Assembly (NCBI GenBank): GCA_041675285.1
Contig: JBAYTZ010000002.1
Location: 310,001 to 374,000 of the forward strand
DNA from: Candidatus Delongbacteria bacterium
Lineage (GTDB): Bacteria; CAIWAD01
Reading direction: 5' to 3'
DNA length: 64,000 nt
Below the pieces are notes generated by a model. That model saw nothing but the letters and a program-made list of their open reading frames with translations. It searched no databases and had not been told where the DNA came from. Within the stretch, counting starts at the first letter, position 1. Every line of letters starts with the position of its first letter. A program made the translations under genes and the position numbers. Below are positions 1 through 8,211 of the stretch, piece by piece.

Positions 1-419
1 GCCTGCTGATCTTCAACCTGGCCCGCCGCCAGGACTCGGTGGTGACCATCTTGCGCGGCCTGGGCGTGCCCTACACGGAGATGCCCGGCGGCCTGGTGGC
101 CAACCAGCTGCGCATCAAAGTGGACAACCAGCGCAACGCGGACCGCGAGTACTGGATCCGCCTGCTGGAGCCCGCCGACGGCCAGGTGATCATTCCCAGC
201 AATCCCCTGCGCGTGCCGGCCAAGAGCATGGGCACCAGCGTGGTCGTGGTGATGGTGCCGCGCGCGGCCTTCGACGACGAGCACGTCCACGCCCTGTTCG
301 AGGTCACGGACAGCCTGGGCTACCGGGCCACGCTGCGTACGGCCCTGCTGGGGCCGGACCTGGAAGACGACGCGGGTGACGACGACGACAACCAGGAACA
401 CGACCGGGGGAAGAAGTGA
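1..419 (+). CDS. ccoG: CcoG/FixG, cbb3 oxidase maturation ferredoxin, C-terminal part
   Basis: Only the C-terminal part is present; the gene begins before the window and is read in the frame that starts at base 3. What is visible is the immunoglobulin-like C-terminal domain of the FixG/CcoG family (pattern Y-x5-GGLVANQLRIKVDNQ followed by beta-rich sequence), ending in a very acidic tail (DLEDDAGDDDDNQ). The polyferredoxin and membrane parts would lie upstream. CcoG proteins reduce Cu(II) to Cu(I) in the membrane for assembly of cbb3-type cytochrome c oxidase. Its stop overlaps the GTG start of ccoH by four bases, so the genes are translationally coupled. Identification rests on this domain plus ccoH and ccoI downstream. 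Confidence 0.85.
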   Translation, partial: LLIFNLARRQDSVVTILRGLGVPYTEMPGGLVANQLRIKVDNQRNADREYWIRLLEPADGQVIIPSNPLRVPAKSMGTSVVVVMVPRAAFDDEHVHALFEVTDSLGYRATLRTALLGPDLEDDAGDDDDNQEHDRGKK

Positions 420-943
420 GCGACTTGACGGAGATGGAGCGCCGCGGCCGGATGTGGCCCTGGATGGTGGTGGGCCTGCTGCTGCTGATGATCCTGCTGA
501 TGGGCGTCCTGCTCTATTCGGCCATCGGGGATCCCTCCCATGTGGTGGTGGAGAACTACTACGACAAGGCCGTGCACTGGGACCGCGAGCAGGCCCAGCT
601 GGAGCAGGACCGCCGATTGGGCTGGCACGTGGAGCTGGAGTTCCGCGCGGTGCCGCCGGAGCTGGCCGTGGACGCGGGCGCCGGGGTGCCCAACACGCTG
701 GTGGTCGCGCAGCTGGTGGACTCGCTGAACCGGCCGCTGGACAGCCTGAGCGTGCATCTCAGGGCCTTCTTCAGCGCCCGGGCAGGGCGCGTGTTCGAGG
801 CGGATCTGCAGCCCATGGCGGGCGGCTACGGCGCGGCCTTCCGGCTGGGCCCGCCCGGCATGTGGGAGTTCCAGCTGGAGGCCCGCCGCGACACCATGCG
901 CTACACGTGGCTGGAAACGCGCGAGCTGGGCGCCGTCCGCTGA
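416..943 (+). CDS. ccoH: CcoH/FixH, cbb3 oxidase assembly protein
   Basis: 175 residues, GTG start overlapping the ccoG stop (GTGA). There is one N-terminal membrane helix at about residues 14-37 (MVVGLLLLMILLMGVLLYSA) after a short cytoplasmic end, then a periplasmic beta-rich domain carrying the FixH-type NYYDKAVHWD segment, where a YY-K motif is followed by coiled residues. FixH/CcoH interacts with the cbb3 oxidase and the copper ATPase during assembly. Position between ccoG and the COG2836/ccoI genes supports the call. The length is typical for the family. Confidence 0.85.
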   Translation: MSDLTEMERRGRMWPWMVVGLLLLMILLMGVLLYSAIGDPSHVVVENYYDKAVHWDREQAQLEQDRRLGWHVELEFRAVPPELAVDAGAGVPNTLVVAQLVDSLNRPLDSLSVHLRAFFSARAGRVFEADLQPMAGGYGAAFRLGPPGMWEFQLEARRDTMRYTWLETRELGAVR

Positions 944-955
944 CTTGGAAGCCAA

Positions 956-1138
956 TCTCACCACGAAGCACGGGAAGAAGCACGGAGCACGGGAAGAGGG
1001 ACGAAGAGCACGAAGCAAGGCCGAGGAATGGATCAGGGATTGGGTTGAGTGGACACGGGCAGAAGCGCTTCGGCTGCCCGCTGTTACATCATGGCGTCTT
1101 CGTGCCCTGCTTGATTCTTCGTGTCCTTCGTGGTGAAA
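956..1138. repeat. Long inverted-repeat intergenic element (CACGAAG type)
   Basis: The gap between ccoH and the next gene carries a perfect 11-base inverted repeat, TCACCACGAAG at 958-968 and CTTCGTGGTGA at 1126-1136. Inside the left arm is a run of degenerate CACGAAG/CACGGGAAG copies, and inside the right arm their complements (CTTCGTGCCCTG, CTTCGTGTCC). No gene was found in it. From memory, intergenic elements with CACGAAG-rich arms recur in many environmental bacterial genomes. A similarly built element with CACAGAGG arms lies at 49692-49815. The transcript would fold into a long imperfect hairpin between two genes of one cluster. Confidence 0.7.
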
Positions 1139-1151
1139 GTGGGAGGATCTC

Positions 1152-1946
1152 GTGAGCGCATTGTTCTGGGCCGTTCTTGGAGCCAGCCTGCTGGGGAGTC
1201 TGCACTGCGCGGGCATGTGCGGCGGCTTCGTGGCCTTTTACGCGGGCGGCGACCGCTCCAGCGGGTTGAGCCGCGCGCTGTCCCACGCGGCCTACAGCCT
1301 GGGCCGGCTGCTGACCTACGTGCTGCTGGGCATCATGGCCGGCATCCTGGGCCGGGCCCTGGATCTGGCGGGCGCCGCGGCGGGCCTGCAGCGCGGCGCG
1401 GCTATCGCGGCCGGCGTGTTGATGATGGTCTGGGGCCTGGTGATGCTGCTCCAGGTGCGCGGCGTGCGGATCTCCACCCACTTGCCCCCCGTCTTCCAGC
1501 GCCTGGTGCAGGAAGCCCTGGGCCAGCTGGGCGACAAGCCGCCGGTGGTCAAGGCCCTCACCCTGGGCCTGTTGTCAACGCTGTTGCCCTGCGGCTGGCT
1601 CTACGCCTTCGCCATCACGGCCGCCGGCACGGGCGACCCCGTCCAGGGCGCGCTGGTGATGGCCGCCTTCTGGCTGGGCACGCTGCCCGTGCTGCTGACC
1701 CTGGGCATGAGCGTGCAGGCGCTGGCCGGCCCGCTGCGCCGCCACCTGCCGCTGGTGAGCGCGCTGATCCTGCTCTGCATCGGCGCCTGGACCGTGCTGG
1801 ACCGGGCGCGAATTCCCGTGGAGCGCTTCGGTGGGATCCGGGCCGCCGTGGTGCTGGAATCCGCGGAAGCGCCCAAGGCCGCTGGTCTCAAGCCCTGGGA
1901 GCTGCCCTGCTGCCAGGACAAGCCGGACTCCAGCGCCAGCCAGTGA
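1152..1946 (+). CDS. COG2836-type membrane protein (sulfite exporter TauE/SafE-like) of the cbb3 cluster
   Basis: 264 residues, GTG start behind a good ribosome site (GGGAGG, 1141-1146). The N-terminus holds the family signature GSLHCAGMCGGFV at about residues 16-28, a CxxxC-type pair in the first helix that resembles a metal-binding site. About six hydrophobic helices follow, with a second conserved block LLSTLLPCGWLY near residue 140. COG2836 proteins sit between ccoH and ccoI in many cbb3 assembly clusters and are thought to help copper delivery; the TauE/SafE name is a fold label, not evidence for sulfite export. The tail ends with a CC pair (ELPCCQDK). Confidence 0.8.
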   Translation: MSALFWAVLGASLLGSLHCAGMCGGFVAFYAGGDRSSGLSRALSHAAYSLGRLLTYVLLGIMAGILGRALDLAGAAAGLQRGAAIAAGVLMMVWGLVMLLQVRGVRISTHLPPVFQRLVQEALGQLGDKPPVVKALTLGLLSTLLPCGWLYAFAITAAGTGDPVQGALVMAAFWLGTLPVLLTLGMSVQALAGPLRRHLPLVSALILLCIGAWTVLDRARIPVERFGGIRAAVVLESAEAPKAAGLKPWELPCCQDKPDSSASQ

Positions 1947-1995
1947 GCGCCGCGCTTCTGCGCGCCGTCCCCGAATCCAGCCTGGGAGTCCCCCG

Positions 1996-4446
1996 ATGAG
2001 CGAGACCCGCTGCACGCACTGCAACCTGCCCGTTCCCGCCGGCCTGATCGTCCCCGGCGCCGAACGCCAGTTCTGCTGCGGCGGCTGCCGGACGGTCTAC
2101 GAAGTGATCCACGACCACGGGCTGGAGCAATTCTACCGCGTGGCCCGCTCCACGGGCGAGACGCCCTGGAAGGCCAATCCCACCGGCCGCAGCTACGAGG
2201 ACTTCGACGACCCCGCCTTCCTGGATCTCTACGCGCGCCCCGCCGGCGACGGGCTGCGGCAGATCGAACTCTACCTGGAGAACGTCCACTGCGCGGCCTG
2301 CGTCTGGCTGGTGGAGCGGGTCTCCCTGGCGCTGCCCGGCGTGGTGGAGGCACGGTTGGACGTGCGGCGCAGCCAGGCCACCGTGATCTGGAACCCGGCC
2401 CAGGCGCGGCTCTCCGTCGCCGCGCGCTTCATGGACCAGTTGGGCTACACGCCTCATCCCTACCGTGGCGTCAAGGTGCGCGAGTTGCGCCGGGAGGAGG
2501 ACCGCCGCCTGCTGCTGCGCATCGGCGTGGCCGGCGCCGTGGCGGCCAACGTCATGCTCATCGCCGTGGCGCTCTACGGCGGCTTCTTCGAGGGTATGGA
2601 GCGCCAGTACGAGAGCTTCTTCCGCTGGGTGAGCCTGCTGGCCATGCTGCCGGCCATGTTCTTCTCGGCCTCGGTGTTCTTCAAAGGGGCCTGGGCCGCA
2701 TTGAAGAGCCGGCGCCTGCACATGGACCTGCCGGTGAGCATCGGCCTACTGGCCGGCTTCGCCAGCGGCGTGGTGAACACCGTGCGCAACTCGGGCGACA
2801 TCTACTTCGACAGCCTGGCCACGCTGATCCTGCTGCTGCTGGGCGGGCGCTGGCTGGAGCGCCGCCGCCAGCGCGAGAGCGCCGACGCCGCCGAGCTGCT
2901 CTACAGCCTCTCCCCGGCGGGCGCCCGGCGGGTGGATCCCACCCCGGAGGGCGAGTGCATCCGCGAGGTGCCGGTGGAGGCGCTCAAGGTGGGCGACCTG
3001 GTGGAGGTGCGGGCGGGCGACCTGTTGCCCGTGGACGGCATCGTGGTGGCGGGGCGGAGCGAACTCAACCTTTCGCTGCTCACCGGCGAGTCCCGCCCGG
3101 AGCCCGTGGAGCCCGGCCAGCCCGTCCACGCGGGCACCACCAACCTGCTCTCGCCGCTGCGCGTGCGCGTGGAGGCCACCGGCGAGGAGACCCGGGTGGG
3201 CCGCCTGCTGCAGGTGGTGGAGGAGGCCGCCGGGCGGCGCGCGCCCATCGTACGGCTGGCGGACCGCATCGCCGGCTGGTTCGTGGGCGCCGTGGTGCTG
3301 GCGGCGGGGGGCACCTTCGCCCTCTGGCTGTGGCTGGATCCCAGCCAGGCCGTCAACCATACCGTGGCCCTGCTCATCGTCAGCTGTCCCTGCGCCCTGG
3401 GTCTGGCCACGCCGCTGGCCGTGAGCGTGGCTGTGGGGCGGGCCGCCCGCGCGGGGATCCTGGTCAAGGGCGGCGACGTGATCGAGGCGCTGAGCAAGCC
3501 GGGCCTGCTGCTGCTGGACAAAACCGGCACCCTCACCGAGGGCCGGGTCTCCGTGGTGCGCCTGCTGGGGGACGCCGGGCTCTTGGGGCCTGCCGCCGCG
3601 CTGGAGCGCCGTGTGCAGCATCCCGTGGCCCGGGCCCTGGTGGACGCCCAGTCGCGCCAGACGCCGGATCCGCGCCGGTTGGAAGAGGAGCCCTTCGAGG
3701 TGGAGGAGCTGCGCCAGGATCTGGGCGGCGGGATCCGCGGCCGGGTGGACGGCCACGACTACTGGGTCGGGTCGCCCGCCTGGGTGGGCGCCCAGTTGCC
3801 GGACGGGCTGCCCGGCGACGTGCAGGCCTGGGTGGAGGAATTGGTCGCCGAGGGCCACAGCCCGGTGGTGCTGGCCCGGGACGGCCGGCCCGCCGCCGTG
3901 GCGGGTCTGGGCGATGCCCTGCGACCGGACGCCGCCCGGACGGTGGCGCGGCTGCAGGAGCGCGGCTGGCGGCTGGGCATCTTGAGCGGCGACCATCCGC
4001 GCATCGTGGCCCGGGTGGCCGCCGAACTGGGTCTGCCGCCGGCGGATTGCCGGGGCGGCGTGCTGCCCGAGGAGAAGCTGGCCGCCGTGGAGGCGGCCGC
4101 GCGCCAGGGCGTGGTGGTGATGGTGGGGGACGGGGTCAACGATGCGGCCGCACTCTCCGCCGCCACGGTGGGCGTCAGCGTGCACGGCGGCGCGGAAGCC
4201 AGCCTGGCCGCGGCGGACGTCTTCCTGACCACGCCGGGACTGGGGGCCGTGGCCGATCTGGTGGACGGCGCCCGCCGCACGGTGGTCGTGATCCGTCGCA
4301 ACCTGCTGTTCTCGCTCTGCTACAACCTGCTGGGGGCCGGACTGGCCATTGCCGGCTACATCAACCCGCTGGTGGCCGCGCTGCTGATGCCCCTCTCCAG
4401 CCTGACGGTGGTGACCTCCAGCTTTCGCGCGAAGACCTTTCGCTGA
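1996..4446 (+). CDS. ccoI: CcoI/FixI, copper-exporting P1B-type ATPase for cbb3 oxidase
   Basis: 816 residues from ATG 1996; the reading frame stays open further upstream, but that part overlaps the preceding gene and is not protein-like. Visible motifs in order are an N-terminal CxxC/FCCGGC zinc-finger-like segment typical of CcoI, a heavy-metal-associated domain with NVHCAACVW, the actuator motif TGES (363-366), the CPC metal site C464-P-C466, the phosphorylated aspartate D508 in DKTGTLTEG, the HP motif (QHPVAR) and the hinge GDGVND (711-716). It pumps copper across the inner membrane for the CuB site of cbb3 oxidase. The ribosome site is weak (CTGGGAG). It is the last gene of the ccoG-ccoH-COG2836-ccoI run. 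Confidence 0.93.
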   Translation: MSETRCTHCNLPVPAGLIVPGAERQFCCGGCRTVYEVIHDHGLEQFYRVARSTGETPWKANPTGRSYEDFDDPAFLDLYARPAGDGLRQIELYLENVHCAACVWLVERVSLALPGVVEARLDVRRSQATVIWNPAQARLSVAARFMDQLGYTPHPYRGVKVRELRREEDRRLLLRIGVAGAVAANVMLIAVALYGGFFEGMERQYESFFRWVSLLAMLPAMFFSASVFFKGAWAALKSRRLHMDLPVSIGLLAGFASGVVNTVRNSGDIYFDSLATLILLLLGGRWLERRRQRESADAAELLYSLSPAGARRVDPTPEGECIREVPVEALKVGDLVEVRAGDLLPVDGIVVAGRSELNLSLLTGESRPEPVEPGQPVHAGTTNLLSPLRVRVEATGEETRVGRLLQVVEEAAGRRAPIVRLADRIAGWFVGAVVLAAGGTFALWLWLDPSQAVNHTVALLIVSCPCALGLATPLAVSVAVGRAARAGILVKGGDVIEALSKPGLLLLDKTGTLTEGRVSVVRLLGDAGLLGPAAALERRVQHPVARALVDAQSRQTPDPRRLEEEPFEVEELRQDLGGGIRGRVDGHDYWVGSPAWVGAQLPDGLPGDVQAWVEELVAEGHSPVVLARDGRPAAVAGLGDALRPDAARTVARLQERGWRLGILSGDHPRIVARVAAELGLPPADCRGGVLPEEKLAAVEAAARQGVVVMVGDGVNDAAALSAATVGVSVHGGAEASLAAADVFLTTPGLGAVADLVDGARRTVVVIRRNLLFSLCYNLLGAGLAIAGYINPLVAALLMPLSSLTVVTSSFRAKTFR

Positions 4447-4702
4447 GAGGGGGTGTAGACGGCTTCGTCTGGCACGGTGCCTGACACCGCTGCCGGGTTC
4501 TGTCGAGCTTTTCGGTCACCTGCTTGGCGGCTGCGACCGCGACTTCAGCAGCGGACAGAGGCCGGAATGGGTCGCGGGGACCGGCCGGCCTGGACCTGGC
4601 AACGCCAGGCGGCGCCGAACAAGGAGTCCGGCCACCGCCCGGCGATGCTTCAGGCAAGGCCCGCCCCAGCAGGGCGCGGGTTGGAGGGTCAGGTCGCGCA
4701 GC
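4447..4702. other. Convergent intergenic gap with a GGCAC/GTGCC hairpin
   Basis: This 256-base gap lies between ccoI (+) and the cytochrome gene (-). I see no gene and no classical T-tailed terminator. It contains the short palindrome GGCACGGTGCC (4471-4481) running into CTGACACC (4481-4488), with a matching GGGTGT at 4451-4456. The GTGCCTGACACC string is familiar from intergenic repeats in other environmental genomes; a partial match, TTGCCTGACACC, occurs at 21838-21849. The rest is GC-rich without obvious structure. Confidence 0.45.
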
Positions 4703-6109
4703 TCAGGGGAGCAGGGCCGTCACACGATAGAATTCGCGCACGTCGCCGGCGGCCGGCTCCGCGAGCTGCCAATCGGTGAGGGTGGTGGCTCCCACCTGCA
4801 CCAGACCGGCTTCGCCCCAGGCCTCGTTCAGCCGGTAGATCCGGTACTCCAGCGCATCCGGCAGGCTGTTCCAGACCAGGCGCAAGCCCTGGCCCGCCGC
4901 CTGGCGATGGATCTCCAGCACCACCTCGCTGGGCGGGGGCGCGGAGATGCCGTGAGGGCCGGGGCTGGTGGGCCGCACGGTGTGGCAGACCCGGCAGTCG
5001 CTCAGGGTGCCGGCGTGGCCCTGGAGCCGGATGTTCTGCAGGTTGTCGTTGGCTTCCCGGGAGGGCAGGATGGCGTGCGGGCTGCCGTGGCAGGCCGAGC
5101 AGTAGAGGCCGCCGTGGCCGCGCGAATTGCGGAACAGCGTGCCCGGCTCCTCGGCGAAGGCCGCGCCGTGGCAGGAGCCGCAGCTGGGTTCGTCCAGCCA
5201 GGGAATGCGTCCGTCCTCAATGGTGGCGGCCACGTGTTCCATGGTGCCGTGGCAGTCCTGGCAGATCATCGGGTCGGCCGGGTTGGTGGCCATCACGTCG
5301 CGCAGGCACTGGGCGTTGGCGCCGGGGTGGCACTTGTAGCAGGTGGAGATGCCGTTCACGGGCTGGATGTCGTGGTGTTTTTCATGCAGGCGCAGGGAAA
5401 GAAAGCCCGCCTCGGGGATGCCCTGGGTGCCCAGCGCCGGGGAGGCGTGGCAGCGCGCGCACAGAATGGGCGTATCATTGGGATTGAAACCGGCTTCGTC
5501 AGGATGCTCGTCCAGGATGTCCTGGACGCTGGAATGGCAGCCGCTGGAGACGCAGCCGATCTCGTTGGAGACCGGGATCACCGCGTCGGTGAAGGCCAGC
5601 AGATCGTCGGTCTGCATGTCAAAGGCCTCGACGTGAATCAGTTGATAGGGCTGCTCGTTCACCAGGTCGTTGTCCTGGAAGGGCGTGACGGGCACGCCGG
5701 TCACCTCGAAATAGCCCGGGAAAGGGGACAGCACGCCGCTCAATCCGTTGCCCGTCAACCCGATGTTCGGCGGCAGGGGGGCGGGCAGGTCGAAGATCTG
5801 CTGGGCGTAGTCCCAGAAGTTGGTCTTGGTCACCGAGGTGGTGTTGCCCGGGATGCTGTACTCCAGCCGCACGCCTTCCGTGATCAACAGGGGCGGCCCG
5901 GCGGGCTGGCGGCGCAGCAACTGGGCTTTCACGTTGTTGTAGGGCGGCAGGACCACCAACTGGCTGAAATCCTGGTTGGCGCAGTGCATGCCCAGGTCGT
6001 TCCAGGCGATCAACACATGACCCGGTGCCTGGGAGCGGCCGGGCAGGACCAGGCCCCCCGCCAGCAGCAGGGCCAGGCCCAGCCCTTGTGTTCGTCTTCC
6101 GTAACTCAT
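4703..6109 (-). CDS. Secreted heptaheme c-type cytochrome with fibronectin-III-like tail
   Basis: 468 residues from ATG 6109, chosen because AAAAGGAG precedes it; the longer open frame upstream to 6205 lacks a ribosome site. The signal peptide is about residues 1-28. The mature N-terminus has the motif NDLGMHC (38-43), seen in a family of multiheme cytochromes. Seven heme sites follow: one CX4CH (C186-H192) and six CxxCH (217, 257, 283, 310, 337, 372). The last 80 residues look like a fibronectin-III/immunoglobulin-like beta domain (RLVWNSLPDALEYRIYRL). It is probably a periplasmic or cell-surface electron-transfer protein; the partner is unknown. It lies convergent to ccoI and divergent from ccoS, splitting the cbb3 assembly genes. 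Confidence 0.85.
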   Translation of the reverse strand: MSYGRRTQGLGLALLLAGGLVLPGRSQAPGHVLIAWNDLGMHCANQDFSQLVVLPPYNNVKAQLLRRQPAGPPLLITEGVRLEYSIPGNTTSVTKTNFWDYAQQIFDLPAPLPPNIGLTGNGLSGVLSPFPGYFEVTGVPVTPFQDNDLVNEQPYQLIHVEAFDMQTDDLLAFTDAVIPVSNEIGCVSSGCHSSVQDILDEHPDEAGFNPNDTPILCARCHASPALGTQGIPEAGFLSLRLHEKHHDIQPVNGISTCYKCHPGANAQCLRDVMATNPADPMICQDCHGTMEHVAATIEDGRIPWLDEPSCGSCHGAAFAEEPGTLFRNSRGHGGLYCSACHGSPHAILPSREANDNLQNIRLQGHAGTLSDCRVCHTVRPTSPGPHGISAPPPSEVVLEIHRQAAGQGLRLVWNSLPDALEYRIYRLNEAWGEAGLVQVGATTLTDWQLAEPAAGDVREFYRVTALLP

Positions 6110-6282
6110 GTCTCGTCTCCTTTTGCTGTGTGTGGAGACGGCCCGAAGGTGGGAGGGCCGTCGCGAAGACGGTTCAACTAGTGGACTTATTTGCGGGTTG
6201 TCCATCCGCCGGATGGCGGATGACGTGACAATTGCATGAGGATCATGCGACTTCTTGCGCCGGAAACTCAGGAGGGTCCGCC
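6110..6282. promoter_or_regulatory. Divergent control region between the heptaheme cytochrome and ccoS
   Basis: The 173-base divergent gap holds two short perfect inverted repeats: ATCCGCC-GGAT-GGCGGAT (6204-6221) and GCATGA-GGA-TCATGC (6234-6248). The second is about the size of a dimeric regulator site but is not an exact FNR/CRP box (TTGAT-N4-ATCAA). ccoS has the ribosome site CAGGAGGG (6268-6276), and the cytochrome has AAAAGGAG on the other strand just before its ATG. I infer shared control of both genes; no clear -35/-10 pair could be fixed. Confidence 0.45.
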
Positions 6283-6501
6283 ATGTCCGTCATCTACGTC
6301 GTGTTGCCGCTGGCGCTGGTGATCGCCGCGGGAATGGTCTGGGCCTTCGTGCGCTCGGTGCGCAAGGGGCAGTTCGACGACCTGGAGACCCCGGCCATCC
6401 GCATGCTCTTCGAGGACTCCCCCGTCCAGCGGCGCCCCCCGGCCGACGCGGCGAATCCAGGCCAACCAGGCCCCCAGGACGAACACCCGCCGCGCGCCTG
6501 A
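6283..6501 (+). CDS. ccoS: CcoS/FixS, cbb3 oxidase maturation small membrane protein
   Basis: 72 residues. The ATG at 6283 has CAGGAGGG in front; an upstream in-frame start at 6232 adds non-family residues. The N-terminal helix (VIYVVLPLALVIAAGMVWAF) is followed by VRKGQFDDLETPAIRML, the hallmark of CcoS (FDDLxxPAxRxLxD). CcoS is needed to insert heme b and copper into the catalytic subunit of cbb3 oxidase. Together with ccoG, ccoH and ccoI it completes the usual maturation set, though here it is separated from them by the cytochrome gene on the opposite strand. The C-terminus is a proline-rich, hydrophilic tail. Confidence 0.92.
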   Translation: MSVIYVVLPLALVIAAGMVWAFVRSVRKGQFDDLETPAIRMLFEDSPVQRRPPADAANPGQPGPQDEHPPRA

Positions 6502-6575
6502 TTCTTTTTTCAGTCTCCCTGCCACCTTTCATCGCCCGCCCGACTCGTAGAGGCAAGGGACAGAAAGGCGACCCC

Positions 6576-7181
6576 ATGCATGGACCCCACGCTCCCGCCC
6601 CGGATCGTTTCTGGCAGCTGCTGGAACCCCAGTGGCCGGCCCTCTGCGCCCTGGCGCGCCAACTGGCTCCGCCGGGGGAGGACCACGACCTGCTGCAGGA
6701 CTGCCTGTTCAAGGGGTTGACGGGGCTGCCCGGACTGCGGGAGGAAGCGCGCTTCCGGCCCTGGATGGCCCGCATCCTGGTGCACGAGGCCCGCCGCCGG
6801 TGGCGGCGCGGGCTTTGGCGGCGCTGGCTGCCCGGCCGGGAGGGCGGCGAGGCGGGGACCGAGCCCACCCACGGCGCCAGTGCCGAGGAACATCTGCAGC
6901 GCTGGCACCTCAAGGCGGCGCTGGCCAGCCTGCGGCCGGAGCGGCGGGAGACGCTGCTGCTGCACTACTTGGGTGGGCTCTCGCTGGCCGAGGTGGCCGA
7001 GGCGCGCGGGGAATCCCTGGCTGCGGTGAAAACGCGCATCCACCGGGCCCGGCGCGAGCTGCGGGACTTGCTGGACGGTCGTCTCAATCTGGCCCTCATC
7101 GGACGAAGCTGCGAGGAGGAACTGGACCATGGATTCGAACGCGAACTGGAAGCCCGGCGACTGCAGGGACAAGAGTCCTGA
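6576..7181 (+). CDS. ECF-type RNA polymerase sigma factor
   Basis: 201 residues. Region 2 is visible near residues 12-70 (hydrophobic helix, then EDHDLLQDCLFKGL and RPWMARILVHEARR), and region 4 near 115-165 (LRPERRETLLLHYLGGLSLAEVAEA followed by AVKTRIHRARRELR, a helix-turn-helix). The arrangement is that of extracytoplasmic-function sigma factors that direct polymerase to stress-type promoters. The last 53 bases overlap the next gene, a membrane protein that is the likely anti-sigma factor. The exact ECF subgroup cannot be told by eye. Confidence 0.85.
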   Translation: MHGPHAPAPDRFWQLLEPQWPALCALARQLAPPGEDHDLLQDCLFKGLTGLPGLREEARFRPWMARILVHEARRRWRRGLWRRWLPGREGGEAGTEPTHGASAEEHLQRWHLKAALASLRPERRETLLLHYLGGLSLAEVAEARGESLAAVKTRIHRARRELRDLLDGRLNLALIGRSCEEELDHGFERELEARRLQGQES

Positions 7182-8154
7182 TTCCGACGGCGACCTGCGC
7201 GCCCTCTTCGGCCGGCTGAGTCCACGGGACGAGGAGCTGCCCCGGCTGGACGACCTGCGCCGGCAGGTGGAGGCCCGCGCGGCGGCGGAGCACGCAACAG
7301 GGCGGCGTCCTGCGGGAGCCGCCGGCTGGAAAGGATGGAACGAGATGTGGAACCCTGCCCGATGGAGTGCCCTGCGCCTGGCCGGCGCGGCGAGCCTGCT
7401 GCTGGTGGTCCTGGCCTGCACGGTGCCCCTGAACTACGACCGGGAAGCCGGCCTGACCCTGGACCTGCAGGTGAGCGGCGATCTGGAACCTGTCCTGCGC
7501 GTCCTGCGCCAGGGACCCTGGTCGGTGGAGAATTTCAACGTCCAGGAGGAGGATGGCGGGCGGAGCCGCGTGCAGGCGCTGCTGCGCGACGCCTCGCAGG
7601 CCGAGCTGGCCGTCTTCGAAGGGCTGGCCGGCGTGGAGCTGAGCAGCACGCCCTGGGAGGAGGAATCCCGCGGCAGCCTGTTCACCATGATGATGGACCA
7701 AGTGTTCAACGTGCAGCTGAACATCAGCGGCCTGAGTGACGAGCAGATCAACACGGCCCTGCAGGAGCAGCTGGACGCCCAGGGTTATCCCGGCCGGGTG
7801 AGCGTGACCCGCAGCGAGGAAGGCGGCCTGCCGCTGGTGCACGTGGAGCTGGAGAGCGATTCCGCCGCCCCCGGTCCCTTGACCATCGCGTTGAGCGCGC
7901 AGTGCGACAGCCAGTTGACGGAGGGCGAGTGGCAGCTGCAGGGCGGCGGCCTGCCCGGTCTGCAGCTGGAAGGCCTGGAGGGATTGACGGAGGCCGAGAT
8001 CCGCGAACGCGTGCTGGCGCAGTTGCGGGCCGCCGGAGTGAACCCGGACTCCGTGGGCGTGGTGATCCAGCGCCGGGAGGATTCGTCGCCGGACGGCGCG
8101 GTCCGCAGCCAGGATCTGCGCATCCAGGTGAAGAAGGAGCCGGCGCGCCCCTGA
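7129..8154 (+). CDS. Probable membrane-bound anti-sigma factor
   Basis: 341 residues, ATG 7129 preceded by GAGGAGG and overlapping the sigma gene by 53 bases, which implies coupled synthesis. The cytoplasmic N-terminus (about 1-82) is charged and has no HxxxCxxC zinc anti-sigma motif. One membrane helix follows at about 83-103 (LRLAGAASLLLVVLACTVPL), and then a roughly 235-residue periplasmic domain of alternating beta and helix with no family I recognise. The anti-sigma role is inferred from overlap, topology and gene order. A strong terminator closes the two-gene unit. Confidence 0.65.
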   Translation: MDSNANWKPGDCRDKSPDSDGDLRALFGRLSPRDEELPRLDDLRRQVEARAAAEHATGRRPAGAAGWKGWNEMWNPARWSALRLAGAASLLLVVLACTVPLNYDREAGLTLDLQVSGDLEPVLRVLRQGPWSVENFNVQEEDGGRSRVQALLRDASQAELAVFEGLAGVELSSTPWEEESRGSLFTMMMDQVFNVQLNISGLSDEQINTALQEQLDAQGYPGRVSVTRSEEGGLPLVHVELESDSAAPGPLTIALSAQCDSQLTEGEWQLQGGGLPGLQLEGLEGLTEAEIRERVLAQLRAAGVNPDSVGVVIQRREDSSPDGAVRSQDLRIQVKKEPARP

Positions 8155-8182
8155 TCCCGCCCCTCATTCAAGGAAAAACCTG

Positions 8183-8211
8183 CCGCGCGGGAGCTCCCGC
8201 GCGGTTTTTTT
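8183..8211 (+). terminator. Intrinsic terminator of the sigma/anti-sigma unit
   Basis: A perfect 22-base GC palindrome (8183-8204, core GGGAGCTCCC) is followed by seven T (8205-8211). It sits 28 bases after the anti-sigma stop. It also argues against the earliest open start (8210) of the next gene. Confidence 0.93.

Noticed and set aside
956..1138. CRISPR array suspected from the repeated CACGAAG words
   Set aside because: The words are too short and irregular, there are no uniform spacers, and the arms are complementary; no cas genes are present.
1831..1995. Extended N-terminus of CcoI
   Set aside because: It overlaps the preceding gene in another frame and is Pro/Arg/Ser-rich; the family N-terminus begins with the Cys-rich motif right after ATG 1996.
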